NCBI GenBank assembly: GCA_015680685.1
Contig: MNCI01011966.1
Location: forward strand, 151,078 to 215,077
DNA length: 64,000 bases
Direction: 5' to 3'
DNA from: Gnetum montanum
Taxonomy: Eukaryota > Streptophyta > Gnetopsida > Gnetales > Gnetaceae
Below, piece by piece: positions 12,500 through 25,239 of this stretch. Made by a program: the position numbers and the translations under genes. Below the pieces are notes generated by a model. The model ran no database searches. It was not told where the DNA came from and saw only the letters and a list, made by a program, of their open reading frames with translations. Positions within the stretch are counted from its first letter, which is position 1, and the number at the start of each line of letters is the position of its first letter.

Positions 12500-12500
12500 A

Positions 12501-13333
12501 TGATGAGTAGTGAGGTACCCCTATTCCAACCATATGAATACGAGCATTCATGCGAGACCTGGTCAAACTCCAAGTATTAAGTGCTTATGTGCTTACACAG
12601 AACAAGGATGAGTTAGGTGATCATTTTCTTCCCAAGCTTACTTATAAGGCACAATTGTCTGGTTAAGTAAACTTGAGGTATGTGATTTTTATTATTTTAT
12701 GTTTTATGTTCTTGATACTTAAGAGAAAGAAATGAAGTAAATTAATAAATAAATTGATTTAACTAATTAACTATTTTCTAACTAGTCCTAACACTATCAT
12801 CCATTCCCACTCTCTAGACACATCCTAAACTAGTGTAACACTACTAGGATTACCAAATAGTAGTCGTTACTGGGTTACCAAGTGTTCCATGTATGCTCGA
12901 AGTGGTCGTGCTCAGTGTACTAATTTGTTGATAATTAACAATTCAATCAAACTAACATTGATTATCTAACAAGAGCATTAAATAATAGTAAATAACATTA
13001 AATGCAATAATTAAGCTATTTTAAATGTTGCAAGGTTTATCACAAAGTTTTTCTTTAAGGTGTGCTTAGGTACATAATGACCAAATAAAGATCTGGTTAC
13101 TTTATGGCTCCTACTGTGGGCACTTAGAAATAATTCTAAATCTGGAAAGGAAAAATTGCAAAATTTCAACTAAGGAACTAAAAAGTAATACCAAAACCAA
13201 GTGCCCCTGTCTCTTGTTTATAAGTGACAAGACAGGTTCCGACATCATGTATCCAATGTTGCTTGGTCTACCACTATATCACGTATCCGATATCAGGGAT
13301 CTAATATCATGGGTCTAATATCAAGACTCATCA
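12501..13333 (-). repeat. E1 5' LTR
   Basis: An 833-bp LTR, the pair of 3785-4630. It starts TGATGAGT on the plus strand at 12501 and ends CTCATCA at 13333, followed by the duplication TCATC (13334-13338). The TATA box is at about 13215-13224 (minus). Eroded palindromes (GATATC, AATATC) lie at 13265-13325. Confidence 0.9.
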
Positions 13334-13338
13334 TCATC

Positions 13339-14700
13339 CTTTTAGAGAATTGATAGAATTCTCAGAAATTTTTTATGAGGTAGATAAGGATAATTACAAA
13401 CCTTTTCATTGAGTTTCTTGCAATATATGTCTTTTAAGTAAGGGTCATGATGGCTTGGGAATCCCTTATATTAAGCAAAAAAGTATTCTCTTAGCCTCTA
13501 AATGGATCACTCATTGTATAAAATGTAAGGAAGCTTGGAAGATTCTATTCAAGAAAAATATTTCATGTTTAGGTAAATTCCACATATGGAAGTGTATTCA
13601 TTAAAGCAATTAGATCATCTATGGAGAATCACAAAAGGGTATAGGTTTGTATCTTTTTAAACAAATTTGGCATTGTTGAAATCAAATCGAAGGTTTTTTG
13701 CAATGAAAAGCTACCCATTTAAGTTCGAAAAATATGTTAAAGCACTTTATTTGGTGGTCACCTATTTTTAAAATGAATTTTAGCTACTTATTTGAAGAAT
13801 TCTCAAATAGAACAAATCGCTTTAATTATCATAACCTTTATCATATTGGCCAATTATTTTCTATTAGAAATGAAAATATTGCTCTTTCTTGGAAACTTGT
13901 CAAAGTTAAATAGAGGTTTCAAAGATAGGATATTTCTACCCCCCAGCACATTGGGCGTATTCTCTCCAACTTTGGGCCACTTGCAATGCATAATAAAGCT
14001 TCTTGGTATGAAAATTGGTTTTGGCAAGATGGTTCCTCTATGCATTTTCTTACTATTTCTAAGGATAAATCTTGGTTTCATTGGTAAGAATTTCAATATT
14101 CTACTTTAAATAGAAGATGGAATGTGCAACTATAGGATTATCATTGCAATTCAAGTTTTTATCATATATAAAAATTAGAGATTCATCTAATGCATCAATA
14201 CTTATTCTAGTCCTTAATTCATCAAGGAATTCCCATTGGACATAAGCTTCACCTCTTAGAAATTGAATATCCTACATGCACCATTTATTATTCAAAGGAC
14301 TCTTTTATGCATGTTTTTTAGGAATTCTCTTTACCTAGAAAAATTTGGAACTTGTGTTAGTCTTCAAATTTTCTATCCAAATTAATTTATTGGTTTCCCA
14401 TTATGCATCTTTAATGATAACTATGTTAAGTATCACCTTTAAAAGGCTTGGAAGATCCTCCTTTTTGAGATTTTTTTCTTCATATTGAAATGAAAATTAG
14501 ATGGTTGGTATCAAAACACAAGTTATACTAAAACTATAATGTGAAGTGTTTCATTTCCAAGTTAGCTCAACTTCAATGACATGTGGCAGGCTTTGAATAC
14601 AATATTAAGTTTTTTTGAGAAGTGTACTGATAACAACTTGATTTAGATTTATTAATAATCATCCTCGAGGATGTGATTTTCTATTGTGTTTTCTATTACA
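13339..14700 (+). mobile_element. L1-type LINE, 3' part (continues from 3784)
   Basis: After the second TCATC the LINE resumes. The translation around 13449-13545 reads HDGLGIPYIKQKSILLASKW, the block that follows RT in plant L1-type elements. Just before the E1 insertion (3690-3780) the frame reads LLSLVGRFIVANHILSS, the preceding block of the same family, so the two halves join correctly. C-terminal remnants fade out around 14600-14700. I do not see a clean poly-A tail. Confidence 0.75.
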
Positions 14701-16849
14701 AGTGGCTAAGGATTACTTTGTAACCTATGGGAACTGTTAAGGTTTTCAGTTTTTTTTTTCTTTTTATAGTTTTTGATTCATCTTAACCCCTCCACATATA
14801 AGTATATACATATGTAGCTCAAAAGGATTTATCTCAACCTTATGGATATGCCATTGGAAATTAATTGAAGTGGTATCATACTACCCAATTTAAAATATCT
14901 TATTAAATTTGCAAAGTATTTTTCGATTCTTTTCTAGCCAAAGTCTATCTCCTTGTACAAAAAAGAAAAAAATGTTGAAGGGAGTTTTTAGTTCTTAGTT
15001 TATTTTTGACTATTATATCCAACTCAAAATAGGAAAAAGTAAAGTTTGCTCATATAGAAAAGGTAAATGCTTGAAAGTTGTAATTTCACAAGATAATGTG
15101 GAAATAACAATGTTGTCAAGTAATTATAGAAATGAAAAGACACTTTCATGTAATAGTAACAATGATATTTTATATATATAAGAATTTAAAATTGCTTATT
15201 TTGAAAATCTCTTATGTATTACCTATGTTTTAAATATCATTAATTAGAGATGAATCATATCTAAAAGATAATTATTTAAAATTTTTTCAACCACTATTTT
15301 CCTCTTTAGCATAACAGAATCATTGTTCTAGTGATTGGCATTCATTTTTTTCCATCATTTATTTGTGTTGCTGCTATTAGACATGGTTGCATGGTTAGCT
15401 TAGGTAGATCCTTTTACATTTGCATCATCCAACCTTTGTCTTTCCTTTCAATTATTGGGGAAAAAATAGAAATATGATGGATTTTGTTAGTTTTGCATCA
15501 AAAATTGATCAAATGAATAATGATATGAATGACGAAATTTTGCACTTTGAATTTACCAAGGATGTGTATAATCAAATAGTGCATGCCTTTACAAAGCTTA
15601 GTGCACTCAGATTTTTCACTAGTAGAATTTCTTTTACAATAGTTTCTCAAGATTGGTTTTGAAACTAAGACAATAGAAAATTTTGTGAAATATTAATATG
15701 TATAGGATGTTTTTGACTTAGTTCATTAAATAGTGAAAAATAATGTAAATTCTAAAAAGGAAAGTAAAAGCATGTGTGGATGAGAGTAGGAGTTTCAAAT
15801 TTTTGGTCAAGAGAAAGAATTAGGAATGGAGAATGGGGAGGAGAAGATGTTTATTTTAGTGGTCTTAGTATGATCTTGTCAGTCCTCTTGAAGATGATAT
15901 TTGCTTAATCTCTTGTTAATCATCCTTAGGGCATTTTCTACTTCAAAGTTTAGTGAAACTTTAGTTATACACTCTTGGCCACTTATGTATAAATTATATA
16001 TAATCTAGTTTAACATTGTCGATGCCTTTCCCATGAAGCTTCTCATCTTTTCTATTTCCATTTCTTTTCTTTTTTTTCTATCTTCATTTTTTTCATCCTT
16101 GTTTGCTCATCTACCTCTTCTCTACAATTGGGTTTACGAGTTACTTATACTTTTTGGATTCATGTTATGTTATTCTTTTGTCTAGTAGTTGGTGGAGTAA
16201 ACATTCTTTTTATTTCTTATTCTATACAAGTTCTTAATTAGTTATTTAGCTACAGTAAATATATGTTTTATGATAAATAAACATATGTTTTTCCACCATC
16301 TTCCTTTATAGATAAATCATAAATCTTGAAATTTCTTTTCCTAATGCTTAAGATTATCTTTAAATTTTTTTGTAATGTAATGTTAAACATCTTGAAACTC
16401 TAAATTTTATTTAATGTAATATTGAACATCTTGAAACCTAATGTTGAAGATCAAATTTTTCACAATGCAATGTTGAACATCTTGAAATTTACTCCAAATT
16501 TTTTTCCTTAAGGTTTTTTCAAAACTAACTTTTTAAATCTTAAATATTTTGTAAAGCCTTTATTCATTTACATTATTTTAATTGATTCATTAACTGCAAG
16601 AGTCTTACCACTAGGCTAACATCTCATTGTTAAATAGATTATGATTTGGAGTTCCAATGTATATGTTATGTGTCCTTGAATATTCAAGGTATGAGTTAAA
16701 AGGGAAAAATAAAAATGAATATATGAAAAATGTTTTGTATGAGTAAATTTTAAAAAATAATAAAAAAGTAAAGTTTATTTTATAACTCACATGCTACATT
16801 GATTATGAAAATTTACAAAGAAGGGGGTGTTGAACCCTATAAAAATGAA
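14701..16849. other. AT-rich stretch without recognisable genes
   Basis: No protein domain, RNA gene or element end could be supported. A short degenerate triplication lies at 16371-16490: three units of about 26 bp sharing AATGTTGAACATCTTGAAA, spaced 40-50 bp apart. An 80-codon open frame at 15420-15662 shows no recognisable motif and is probably chance. Confidence 0.5.
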
Positions 16850-17880
16850 TAATAATGTTAAAAAAATTTACAGTACATTAGATTATCAAAGAGAGAGTCT
16901 AAAGAAAAATCCAACACTTTTGGGAATGTCTTTTTAGATTTTCATCCTTACAACCAATCCTAAAAAATCTTCCCTCTAGGGTAGGAGAAGGATTAGCCCT
17001 TTCCTTTATTCAGAAGTGTCCTTACACATTTGAACTTCTTACTAAAGGGTTTCTTGTAAAGAGAAGAATAAAACATTCTCTAAATCAAAAAGGATACATT
17101 AATTAGATCTAAAGAAAAAATAACGATAAAATTTACCTGCATCCTATCCTTGAGCCTTTAAAATGAAAAAAATTTAATACTATAAAAAAAATTAATTGTT
17201 CAACTTTCATTGGAAGCTTTCTTTTCTTGAAGTTATAGCTAGAAAGTAATATCTTTGAGAATTTGATATTTGACACCTGAAGATAGTTATGCTTTTGTTG
17301 CTAGAAAATAATTTTACACCAAAACATCTAAATTGCAAGAGGTTGAAGACAATTCCAAATACAAAGAAATGAAGTACAAAAGGCAAGCTGATCACTAAGT
17401 ATGACTTCATTGATTCTTGGTTGAAAGTTATTACAAATTTTGGATATACATTTCCAAGCATGGTGAGCAATAAGATACTCAAAAAAAAAAAAACATTGAG
17501 GAGAAACATTTTTCATATGTTTAAGATAATTTTTGATAGGAAGACCTTGATGAATAAGATACCATAAAAAATATAAATTTTAAGAAACTTAGGAACTTTC
17601 CAAATATCTTTCATTTTCCTCATCCAAAAGTGCAATGATAATTACATTTTCCAGGCCTTATTGAATTTGTTATGAATAAAATCATTCTTTGCAATAAACT
17701 TATAAGTAACTTTTGATTTAAAAGGAAAACGATATCTACTATCCTTCCAAAAATATATGGAAAAGTCTAATATAAATTATTTTTAACTTTAAATAAATTC
17801 TCAAGAATAAAAATTAATTTTTTTATAAATCTTTTTCCTATTTCTATTGAAAGAATAGACACTAAAAGATTTATTCTAGA
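16850..17880 (-). mobile_element. LINE 3' fragment (copy A)
   Basis: The minus strand carries a degenerate LINE C-terminus. Around 17720-17760 it reads FKSKVTYKFIAKN-like sequence, and near 17440-17480 AYHAWKCISKICNNFQP, which resembles the zinc-binding domain (zf-RVT) after plant LINE RT. The stretch aligns along about 850 bp with 44990-45839, including the non-coding tail (TAGGGTAGGA near 16980), so both are copies of one family. Only the 3' end is present, as expected for 5'-truncated LINE insertions. Confidence 0.6.
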
Positions 17881-20042
17881 ATTTTACAAAGTAAGTAACA
17901 CAAACATGATATATATATAGAAATTGGATATACTTTATGTACATTAAAAAATGTATCATGACATTATTACTTTTTTTACACTACCTTTCCCCACTGAGTT
18001 AGTTCACTGTGTATTTGGGTTTTCTATGTTTATTCAACTAAAAATTCATATTCAGCTTATTTGTCCTTATTTCTTCTATTTTTAGCACTCTTCTTATATA
18101 TTTTGGCTTTGGGAATGGATTTTTCTTTTCTATAAACTTATATTTATGATTTCTATGATCACATCTATCAAAGTTAGTTCAATAGACGACTTGAAGTGAA
18201 TGAAACCTTTAAGTATTCTATTTCTGGATACACAATATATAAAAATTAATAGCTCAAATGGTAATGAATAAAACTTCATATGATCCATCATTAGAAAGCT
18301 TATAAAAATCCAATCATTTGAAATAAAAAAAATAGCAAAATATTTCTTAAAAAATGTAGTACAAGCTAATATTTTTTCAATATTCAGATTTCCATTGTTT
18401 TTGATAGGAATAACTAAACATGAAATAAATAAATTTTTCCAAATTTTTTCTTCAAAATTATTAATTTTAACCTTTAGATAACTCAAATAGATTTCCAAAA
18501 CTATGAGAACATACTTTGGATCATCATACTTTGAAAGAAATCATTCAATCAATTTAGGTATTTGAAATAGACATTGAAGGAATTTTAATAAACACTTTGA
18601 GAAATCATATTGAACTAGCATAAAATCGTATATTTGATATCTTAAAATTATAAACTAGATTAAATAATATTCAAATAGGTGATATACTAATTTTCTTAAT
18701 ACAATGATAAAAGGTTGGAATACTAATAGGTTATAAATATTGAGATCAATTGAAATAAATGAGACATATGATATGCTATTATAGATGAAGTTTTATGCAA
18801 TATTTAAATATAAAGATAGCATCCAAGAGGATATTAAGAGAGAAACATAAACATCAAGGTAAAGTAAATAAATTGCCTCATGAGAAGGTGCTAAAGAAGC
18901 ACTCTTTAGTTTACTCCATATGATGGAGGAGTTCCTAGGAGATTCTTAAACAGTACTCTAAACTCTATTTCCAATGTTGAAGGAGTTCATAGGAGGTTTT
19001 CATAGAGCACTTTTTACTCTACTCTAAGTGAAGGAGTTCCTTAATATCTCTCATTTGATATCATGATTGGAACAAAATAGAAGTTTGAAGGTGGAGATGC
19101 TTAAGAGCACAATCCATCTTTTTGGGAGTTTTGACCTCTCTCTTAACTTAAGATGCCCACTTGATTATCTCTTTTCCTTTTCTCTCCTACCATCTCTCTC
19201 TTGCAAAATCCATAGCCACACATGGCCTTATATAGTTCTTGAAGGGTGGTTAATATAACCTTGGTTATTATAGATGACCTAGATTAGGCCTTAGTTAGGT
19301 TAGGGTTAGGTGAGGGTAGATGATCCATATGATCATACCAATTCACTACCTTATACACATGGGTGTGTAAGTTTTACTAGGTGACTCATGTGCTTATACC
19401 AACCCACTACCTTGTGCACATGGATGTGCAAGTCTAACTACCAATTTAAGCACATGGATATGTATATAATTTACAACATACTTTTGGAAAATATAGTTCC
19501 TAATCATGTAGACCTACATGAATGCACAAGGTACATGACTTATGGACAGAGACACAAGACAAGAAGAGCTATATTAGGATCCTCTATTAACTTTGAAAGT
19601 TCTTTTTCTTTGGCATCTAATTGATTATCTTCATTTCTGCTACTTACATCTTCACTAATCTCAATCTCTTGACATTGTAGAAAACATAAAACACATAACC
19701 ACCCTAGATAATTTCTCACAACATCAACATGGGTACAAAAGTTCTTGGAAGTGAAATGAAGACTTGCTATATTTTTAAAGGTTTTTTTTTTCCTATTTTG
19801 GACTTTCTTCTTCAAAAAATTTAATTGATAACTTATCTTTACCTTTTCCCTGTACTTTTGAGTTGAATTAGTATAGATGATTATGTGATGTTGATATGTG
19901 GTGTTAAATAAGTTAAAGATTAAGTTTGAATGAATAGTTTTGTAGAATATCAAAATTTATGGTTATGTTTGTGGATTATGCAAAAATAAATATGTAATGA
20001 ATAGAATGATGTGAGACTCATGAAAAATTAGATATGATATTG
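17881..20042. repeat. AT-rich stretch with local tandem duplications
   Basis: No gene is supported. Two tandem structures are visible. About three degenerate units of 50-60 bp lie at 18899-19045 and share GAAGGAGTTC and GCACT--TTACTCTA. Two units of about 60 bp lie at 19326-19386 and 19387-19445 and share CACTACCTT-TACACATGG and GTGT-AAGT. A 122-codon minus frame at 18130-18498 is AT-driven, with no motif I recognise. Confidence 0.5.
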
Positions 20043-20047
20043 AGATG

Positions 20048-20900
20048 TGATGAACCATGAATTGTTAGGCTCTGATATCGAACCCTCGATATTGGATCTA
20101 CAATATCATGTATGCAATATGTGACCTGAATAACGATATTGGATACACGATATCATGATTCTTGTGCAGGCCTATAAATACACATTTAGGTGCATGGGAA
20201 GGGGGAGTAATTTTTTCAATTAGTAGGTAGAAGTAGTCATTCTTAGTTCAATTCTTTTCCTTCCCTAGTGCATGCCTGTAGTGTGATGATTGTAATTGTA
20301 TGGAACCTTTATTCGAGTGTGACGTACTTGGACACACACATGATCAGCAATAAAGATTGAGATTACTTCATCATTGTAGCATCCACTTAACTCTTATTTA
20401 CTTTAATTTTTATTTACTTTTTTCTTTAGTTAATATTTACTTTCTTGTCATTTATATTTCATGCTATTAACATGGAATGAGTACGACTTAATTACGAGCA
20501 TTTAAGTGTGACTACTTGGTATCCCAGTAGCATACCTAGGACATGCGCTTGGTAATCCTAGTAGTAGTACACGAGGTCCAAGATGTGTACGGATGATTAA
20601 GGAATAGATGTTCATCGCACTCAAGCTAGCTTAGATTCTCTCATCCCACTCTCTCTTAGCTTAAACAAGTTATTTTCCATTACCTCTAAGAGTAGAACTA
20701 GTTTATGATTCTATCATATACCTCACTCTGGACTAAACCATACATGACAAGCAATACTAGTCCAGGTGAGAAGATAGCGAACTACAATCAACGTGTAACC
20801 ATGTAGATACCACAACTAGTCCATCTACGAAGTTTGACCAGATCATGCATGAACACTCGTATTCGTATGGTTGAGTGTAGGGGTACCTCACCACTAATCA
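20048..20900 (+). repeat. Athila-like solo LTR
   Basis: A single 853-bp LTR from TGATGAACC to CACTAATCA, flanked by the perfect 5-bp duplication AGATG (20043-20047 and 20901-20905). No internal sequence or partner LTR adjoins it, so it arose by recombination between two LTRs. The TATA box CTATAAATA is at 20172-20180, with eroded palindromes (GATATCGA, GATATTGG) upstream at 20075-20155. The last 500 bp closely follow the E3 LTRs, with TGACTACTTGGTA, ACCTCACTCTGGACTAAACC and GAGTGTAGGGGTACCTC all shared. Confidence 0.92.
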
Positions 20901-20905
20901 AGATG

Positions 20906-22924
20906 ATCAGCATAGTTTTGGTATTATGTATCATGAAAATGTTTCTATTCAAGTGCTTTTAGGAGTTTCAATTATCACTTGTAGTAATTAAATAACTTCA
21001 CCAATGTTAGTTCCAAGCCCAAATATGAAAGGAAAAGAGTTAGTGTTAGGTAGGTGACTAGTTGCAAAACTTTACCAAATCTCATGGATGAGTTATTTTT
21101 CAAATTTTGTAGATGCTAGGGCACTCCCTAGATGCAATGCAGGGATTGAAAATATACAAATATCTAGCTTTTCATAGAGGTGAATGATGAAAAAAACTCA
21201 TGCAGTTGATCCCTTTCTGTTGGGATAAGGCTAAGATGATGATGATGACTTATAGTAATTAAATATTATTATTTCATATTAATAAATTATGAATACATAT
21301 AACTTTCTTTGTAGGATTTGCTTGAGGCAAATTGGTGTCTTTGGAATCATCATTTTATGTACTTTTCAATTTTACAATCAATTTTTGATTATAACTAACT
21401 AATGGTAATGACGTTTTTTGGGCACCATTACAACTACAAAAATTACTTTGGCTTTCTTTTCTCTTTTGTCATTTATCTTTTTAAAGGTTACATTAGTAAT
21501 CATTTTTATGAAATTATATATAGTTCAAGAAGTATACTTCTAGCAAGAAATTTTTTCATGCCATGATGTGGTATTTTCTTCATGAAGTCAGTGTGACTAT
21601 TAGCCTTGGATATATGTGGTTATCTTATATGTTTACTTTGGAATGTATTGTGATTATAACATGTAATGACTTAAGTTAGTTATACATATCTCCACACTGA
21701 CATTTCTAGTTGTTGTTGGAAGGTGGTGCTAACATGAGTGTTTGGACCAATTGATGATAAGGTACCCTAGAGATGGTTATGAATTAATCCTCACTGAGAA
21801 GAATTAGTAAGGATCCTATCTTAGGCCTCATCCTAAGAGTAAGAAAGCATAGGTGTGTTCATCCTTAAATTGGTATGTGACATAGGTATAGACATTCTTA
21901 TAGCGAATCCTCGAAAAGGCTAGTGGTTTTGGATCATTGGTTGATGAAACCTAGCACCAGTTAGGTAAATAAAAGACCTATAGGTAAATGACTGATCATA
22001 AGTACTCATGACAATATTTCACATGTTACAATAAGTGCAAATATGCTAGCGACTACATGAATTATCTGTATATGTTAGTATAGTGACTTGTAAGTCATAG
22101 TAATGATAATATATCTTATGATTGATCTATGAATGTGTAGTTTGTATGATGTTTGTTGGTGTGATATAGATCTAAATATATAAACATGATAGTTGAAATG
22201 CATGTAATGTGGAAGGTATGTGATGCAATGGATATATGATTTTTTATGCCCGATAGTGATTATATCTATGATTGTGTATTATGTATATGTTCACTTTAGT
22301 AGGAATTATGTTAGTATTGTGTGTGATATTGTATGTGAATGTATTTATTTGAGTGTATGTGAGATTGACTATGGATGTAGGTTGCTTCATATCCCATTCC
22401 TCTCCTGTAATATAGTACTTGTTGGCCCTCTAGAAAGGGAAGTGTAAGGGCTTCCCACATAGCTTTATACTAAATTTATTTAGTTATAGGTGGAGGGTTC
22501 AAGGGTGTAGGAGAGCACTAAGAGGACCAAGTAGAGGGATGTCTATGAGGATTTGTTGATGTATATTTTCATGTACATTTTTTTGTAGAATATTTATATT
22601 TGCATTATCATCATTTTACTCTTATTTATATTATGTTTATGTTTTTGTATATTGTAAGAGAAGCATAAACATTTACTTATTAGAGAAATGTAGTTTTATA
22701 AATTGATATGCATTCCAAAACTTTGGTTTGACATAGATTTTTATACAGTTTGATATTGCAAGATATATATATATATATCAATTTATTTATTCTTAATGTA
22801 TTTTCATGCATTGTTGGTTTTCAAGTTTTTCATGCTTCCATTGTATTATTATTGGCAATCCTAAACATTACTTCGTCCTAGCTAGGTGTTGTAGGGAGGG
22901 GTCTTACACAACTTCCTTACAACC
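20906..22924. other. Unassigned stretch, possible old LTR remnant
   Basis: No coding domain is recognised. The right end (GTAGGGAGGGGTCTTACA, 22893-22910) resembles the 3' terminus of some Ty3/Gypsy LTRs, but I could not find the matching start, so this is only a suggestion. A pure (AT)8 run lies at 22763-22778. A 75-codon open frame at 22220-22447 has no recognisable motif. Confidence 0.35.
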
Positions 22925-23500
22925 ACTTAGACTATTGTAAAAGATTTTAATATGATTAAGAATCTAGAGAAAGGAAAGAAAGTTTTGATAATAGTAAGTT
23001 GTATTATTGGCTATATCTCAACACAAACTTAACTTGCATGAAGCTAATCAGAATTGTTTTTCATTCAACCCTTCTAATTGGTTTACCTAAAATAATACTA
23101 GAGAAGGGAATTTTTGCATTAATTCAATATTAGATGAATATTTATATATCTAGGAATACATTTATACAATTTACAATCATATATGATGCTCTTATCCATG
23201 CTTACTATACATAGGCTCTTTTAGATCATTATCATATTAAATGATCTTTTTTCCTTTTGTGGTATCTTTCACTCTTCTAGTGATTTTTATAGTTTTAATA
23301 TAGCCTTTCTTAGTAATAACTCTTTGCATTTTTTATTTAAACAAATTTGGAACCTTTGTCATAAGCTTGTATAAGACAATATTAAATTAATTGATGGACT
23401 AATACTTGTAATTATTTTCAGTGTTTTTCTAAACATGTAACAAAATTTGGTGGCTTTTCATGCCTTTGCATAAATCTATTCACTACGAACCTAAAGTATA
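22925..23500 (+). mobile_element. LINE fragment 2a (endonuclease to RT linker)
   Basis: Degenerate sequence matching 1740-2260 of the first LINE: TTTTAATATGATTAAGAATC at 22946, TTAACTTGCATGAAGCTAATC near 23028, then the ACTAGAGAAGG and TTTCTAAACATGT blocks. It covers only the segment after endonuclease. It ends where a LINE fragment in the opposite orientation starts, at about 23515. Confidence 0.7.
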
Positions 23501-23514
23501 GATCCTAGAGCATT

Positions 23515-25060
23515 AGCTAAAATGATAATGAGAGAGGAAGATAAAGGACATTATTACCAAATTAATCTTTGAAGCTTAATCACATTTGAGAAAGTTCCAT
23601 ATGCATATAACTAAAGAGATACCTAATAAAAGCATATCAATATGATTTTCAAATGCATTATTTAATTGATTATGCCTGATAGCATGTCTTAAGAAAGACT
23701 AATCAAGATTTTCATAAGCTTTAGTAGAATCAAGATTAAGAATAATAGCTTTCTATTTTATGAAAGAAGTCTAATGCATATCATTAATAATAGTAAGCAT
23801 TATCTAAGATGTAGATGCCTTAAACAAAACTAATTTTCTCTTTACTAATGTAATGTTTAGAAAAAGGTTCCAATTTATTTGAAATAGCGTTAGCAACAAT
23901 TTTATATATGATATTTAATAAAATAATTGGATGCCAACTACTTATGTTAGTAACATCTTCTATTTTAGGTAAGAGCTAATAATGCTAATATTAATAGCTT
24001 TGTCAACATAGCCTTTATGAAGAACCTTCTTACACATATTGTAAACAATGTCTTGAACAGTGTGCCAAAAAATTAAAAAAATCTATAAGAAGATCATCCA
24101 TTTTAAGACTTTGTTATTATGAAGTTATTATAGATACTTGAAAAGAAGAGTGGCATCACAAAATATAAAACAATTAAAAGAAGTAATGACTTCCAAAAAA
24201 CTATTCACTACAACTAGATCAATATCTTTCTTACTAAACATTTAAGAATAATATTCTAAAAAAGGCTTGTAAAATATGATTTTTAGAGTTAATAGATGGT
24301 TAGCAACCTAAATGACCTATAATTAAGGGAGTTTTATCTTCCTATTGTTGGTGCAATAATTAACCATTAACATTAAATAGGTTTAATTGTATAATTTCGA
24401 GCTCAATTTTTCTCATGTTGCCACTAAAGATAAGGAAGTTCTTATTAGTTTTCAAAGAATGTTCAAAAGATAGATTGCTTTGAACTTGAATTTTTGGGAC
24501 AATAATTTTCTACTATTTATAGAGCTTCTTTTTTGAATGGAGTATTACCAAAATGAATGAACTACAATTTAAGCTATCAAATATTCATTAAGATGAGTCC
24601 CTACTAAGAACTTTTAGAAAAAGATTTAACAAAGGCATAGTGCAGTTTAAGGTCTATAGAACAAAATTCCTAAAGCAAAGAAAATCCTTCTAAGGATTTT
24701 TGATCAATTATCAAAAATTTAGATTTTTCATGCTAAATAAGGTATTATGCAGATTAATTAATTCAACATCATAAATAAAGCTTGTACCAATTAAGACTCA
24801 AATTCATTTTTCATTAAGGGGAAGTAAGTCGAGCTCATCCAAAGTAGAATTGTAGAGCTTAAGAACTAGCTTCATGGCAACAAACATTAGAACAAACAAT
24901 TAGGTAATGAAAAAACCCCTTATTTTAAAGAAAAGGAGCTCAATTAGAAAAAAGAGATTTTTCCACATTAGCTAGTTAAGTAGACAATTTGTTTCAGTGA
25001 TAGATAAAATAAAGTGTCTTTCCTAACTTAGCTCTATAAATCATAAGTGGCTTTAAGAAG
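23515..25060 (-). mobile_element. LINE fragment 2b (linker and RT), inverted
   Basis: The minus strand carries the linker and front half of RT of the same LINE family. The block around 24190-24250 matches 2575-2650 of the first LINE. A TKAYENLDWSFLRHAIRHNQL-like stretch at about 23690-23740 corresponds to the FAKAYDKLD region, and a KRKLVLFKAST block near 23825 to the step before it. Many stops and frameshifts are present. With 2a it forms a tail-to-tail inverted pair. Confidence 0.65.
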
Positions 25061-25239
25061 AGGACCCTTAATATGTTCTACAACATAAGCATGATGAGAA
25101 GTTGGTAGAGAATAGTTTGTCCTTGACAATATAGCTTTGCCTAGTTAGCTCAAAGAGTAAATTGTTAATCCTCTTATACGATAGGAAAGTAACTTCACAA
25201 AATGATCTTATGGCCATGTTAATGGTCGTATGAAGAAAG

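Larger units (their letters stand above)
3785..13333 (-). mobile_element. Complete Athila-like LTR retrotransposon E1
   Basis: A full-length element of about 9.55 kb, reading right to left. LTRs lie at 3785-4630 and 12501-13333, both bounded by TG and CA. The target-site duplication TCATC is exact at 3780-3784 and 13334-13338. The order on the minus strand is 5' LTR, tRNA-Asp-type primer site, gag, protease, RT, integrase, spacer, conserved 3' leader, 3' LTR. RNase H is missing and the long 3' ORF found in E3 and E4 is absent. All coding regions carry stops and frameshifts. The two LTRs differ by eye at about one base in eight to ten, so the insertion is old. It interrupts a still older LINE. 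Confidence 0.92.

Noticed and set aside
19540-19953. 137-codon minus-strand open frame
   Set aside because: AT-rich, with no recognisable domain, leader or neighbour support; likely chance in sequence poor in stops on this strand.
22763-22778. (AT)8 run as a functional element
   Set aside because: A simple microsatellite with nothing around it to suggest a role.
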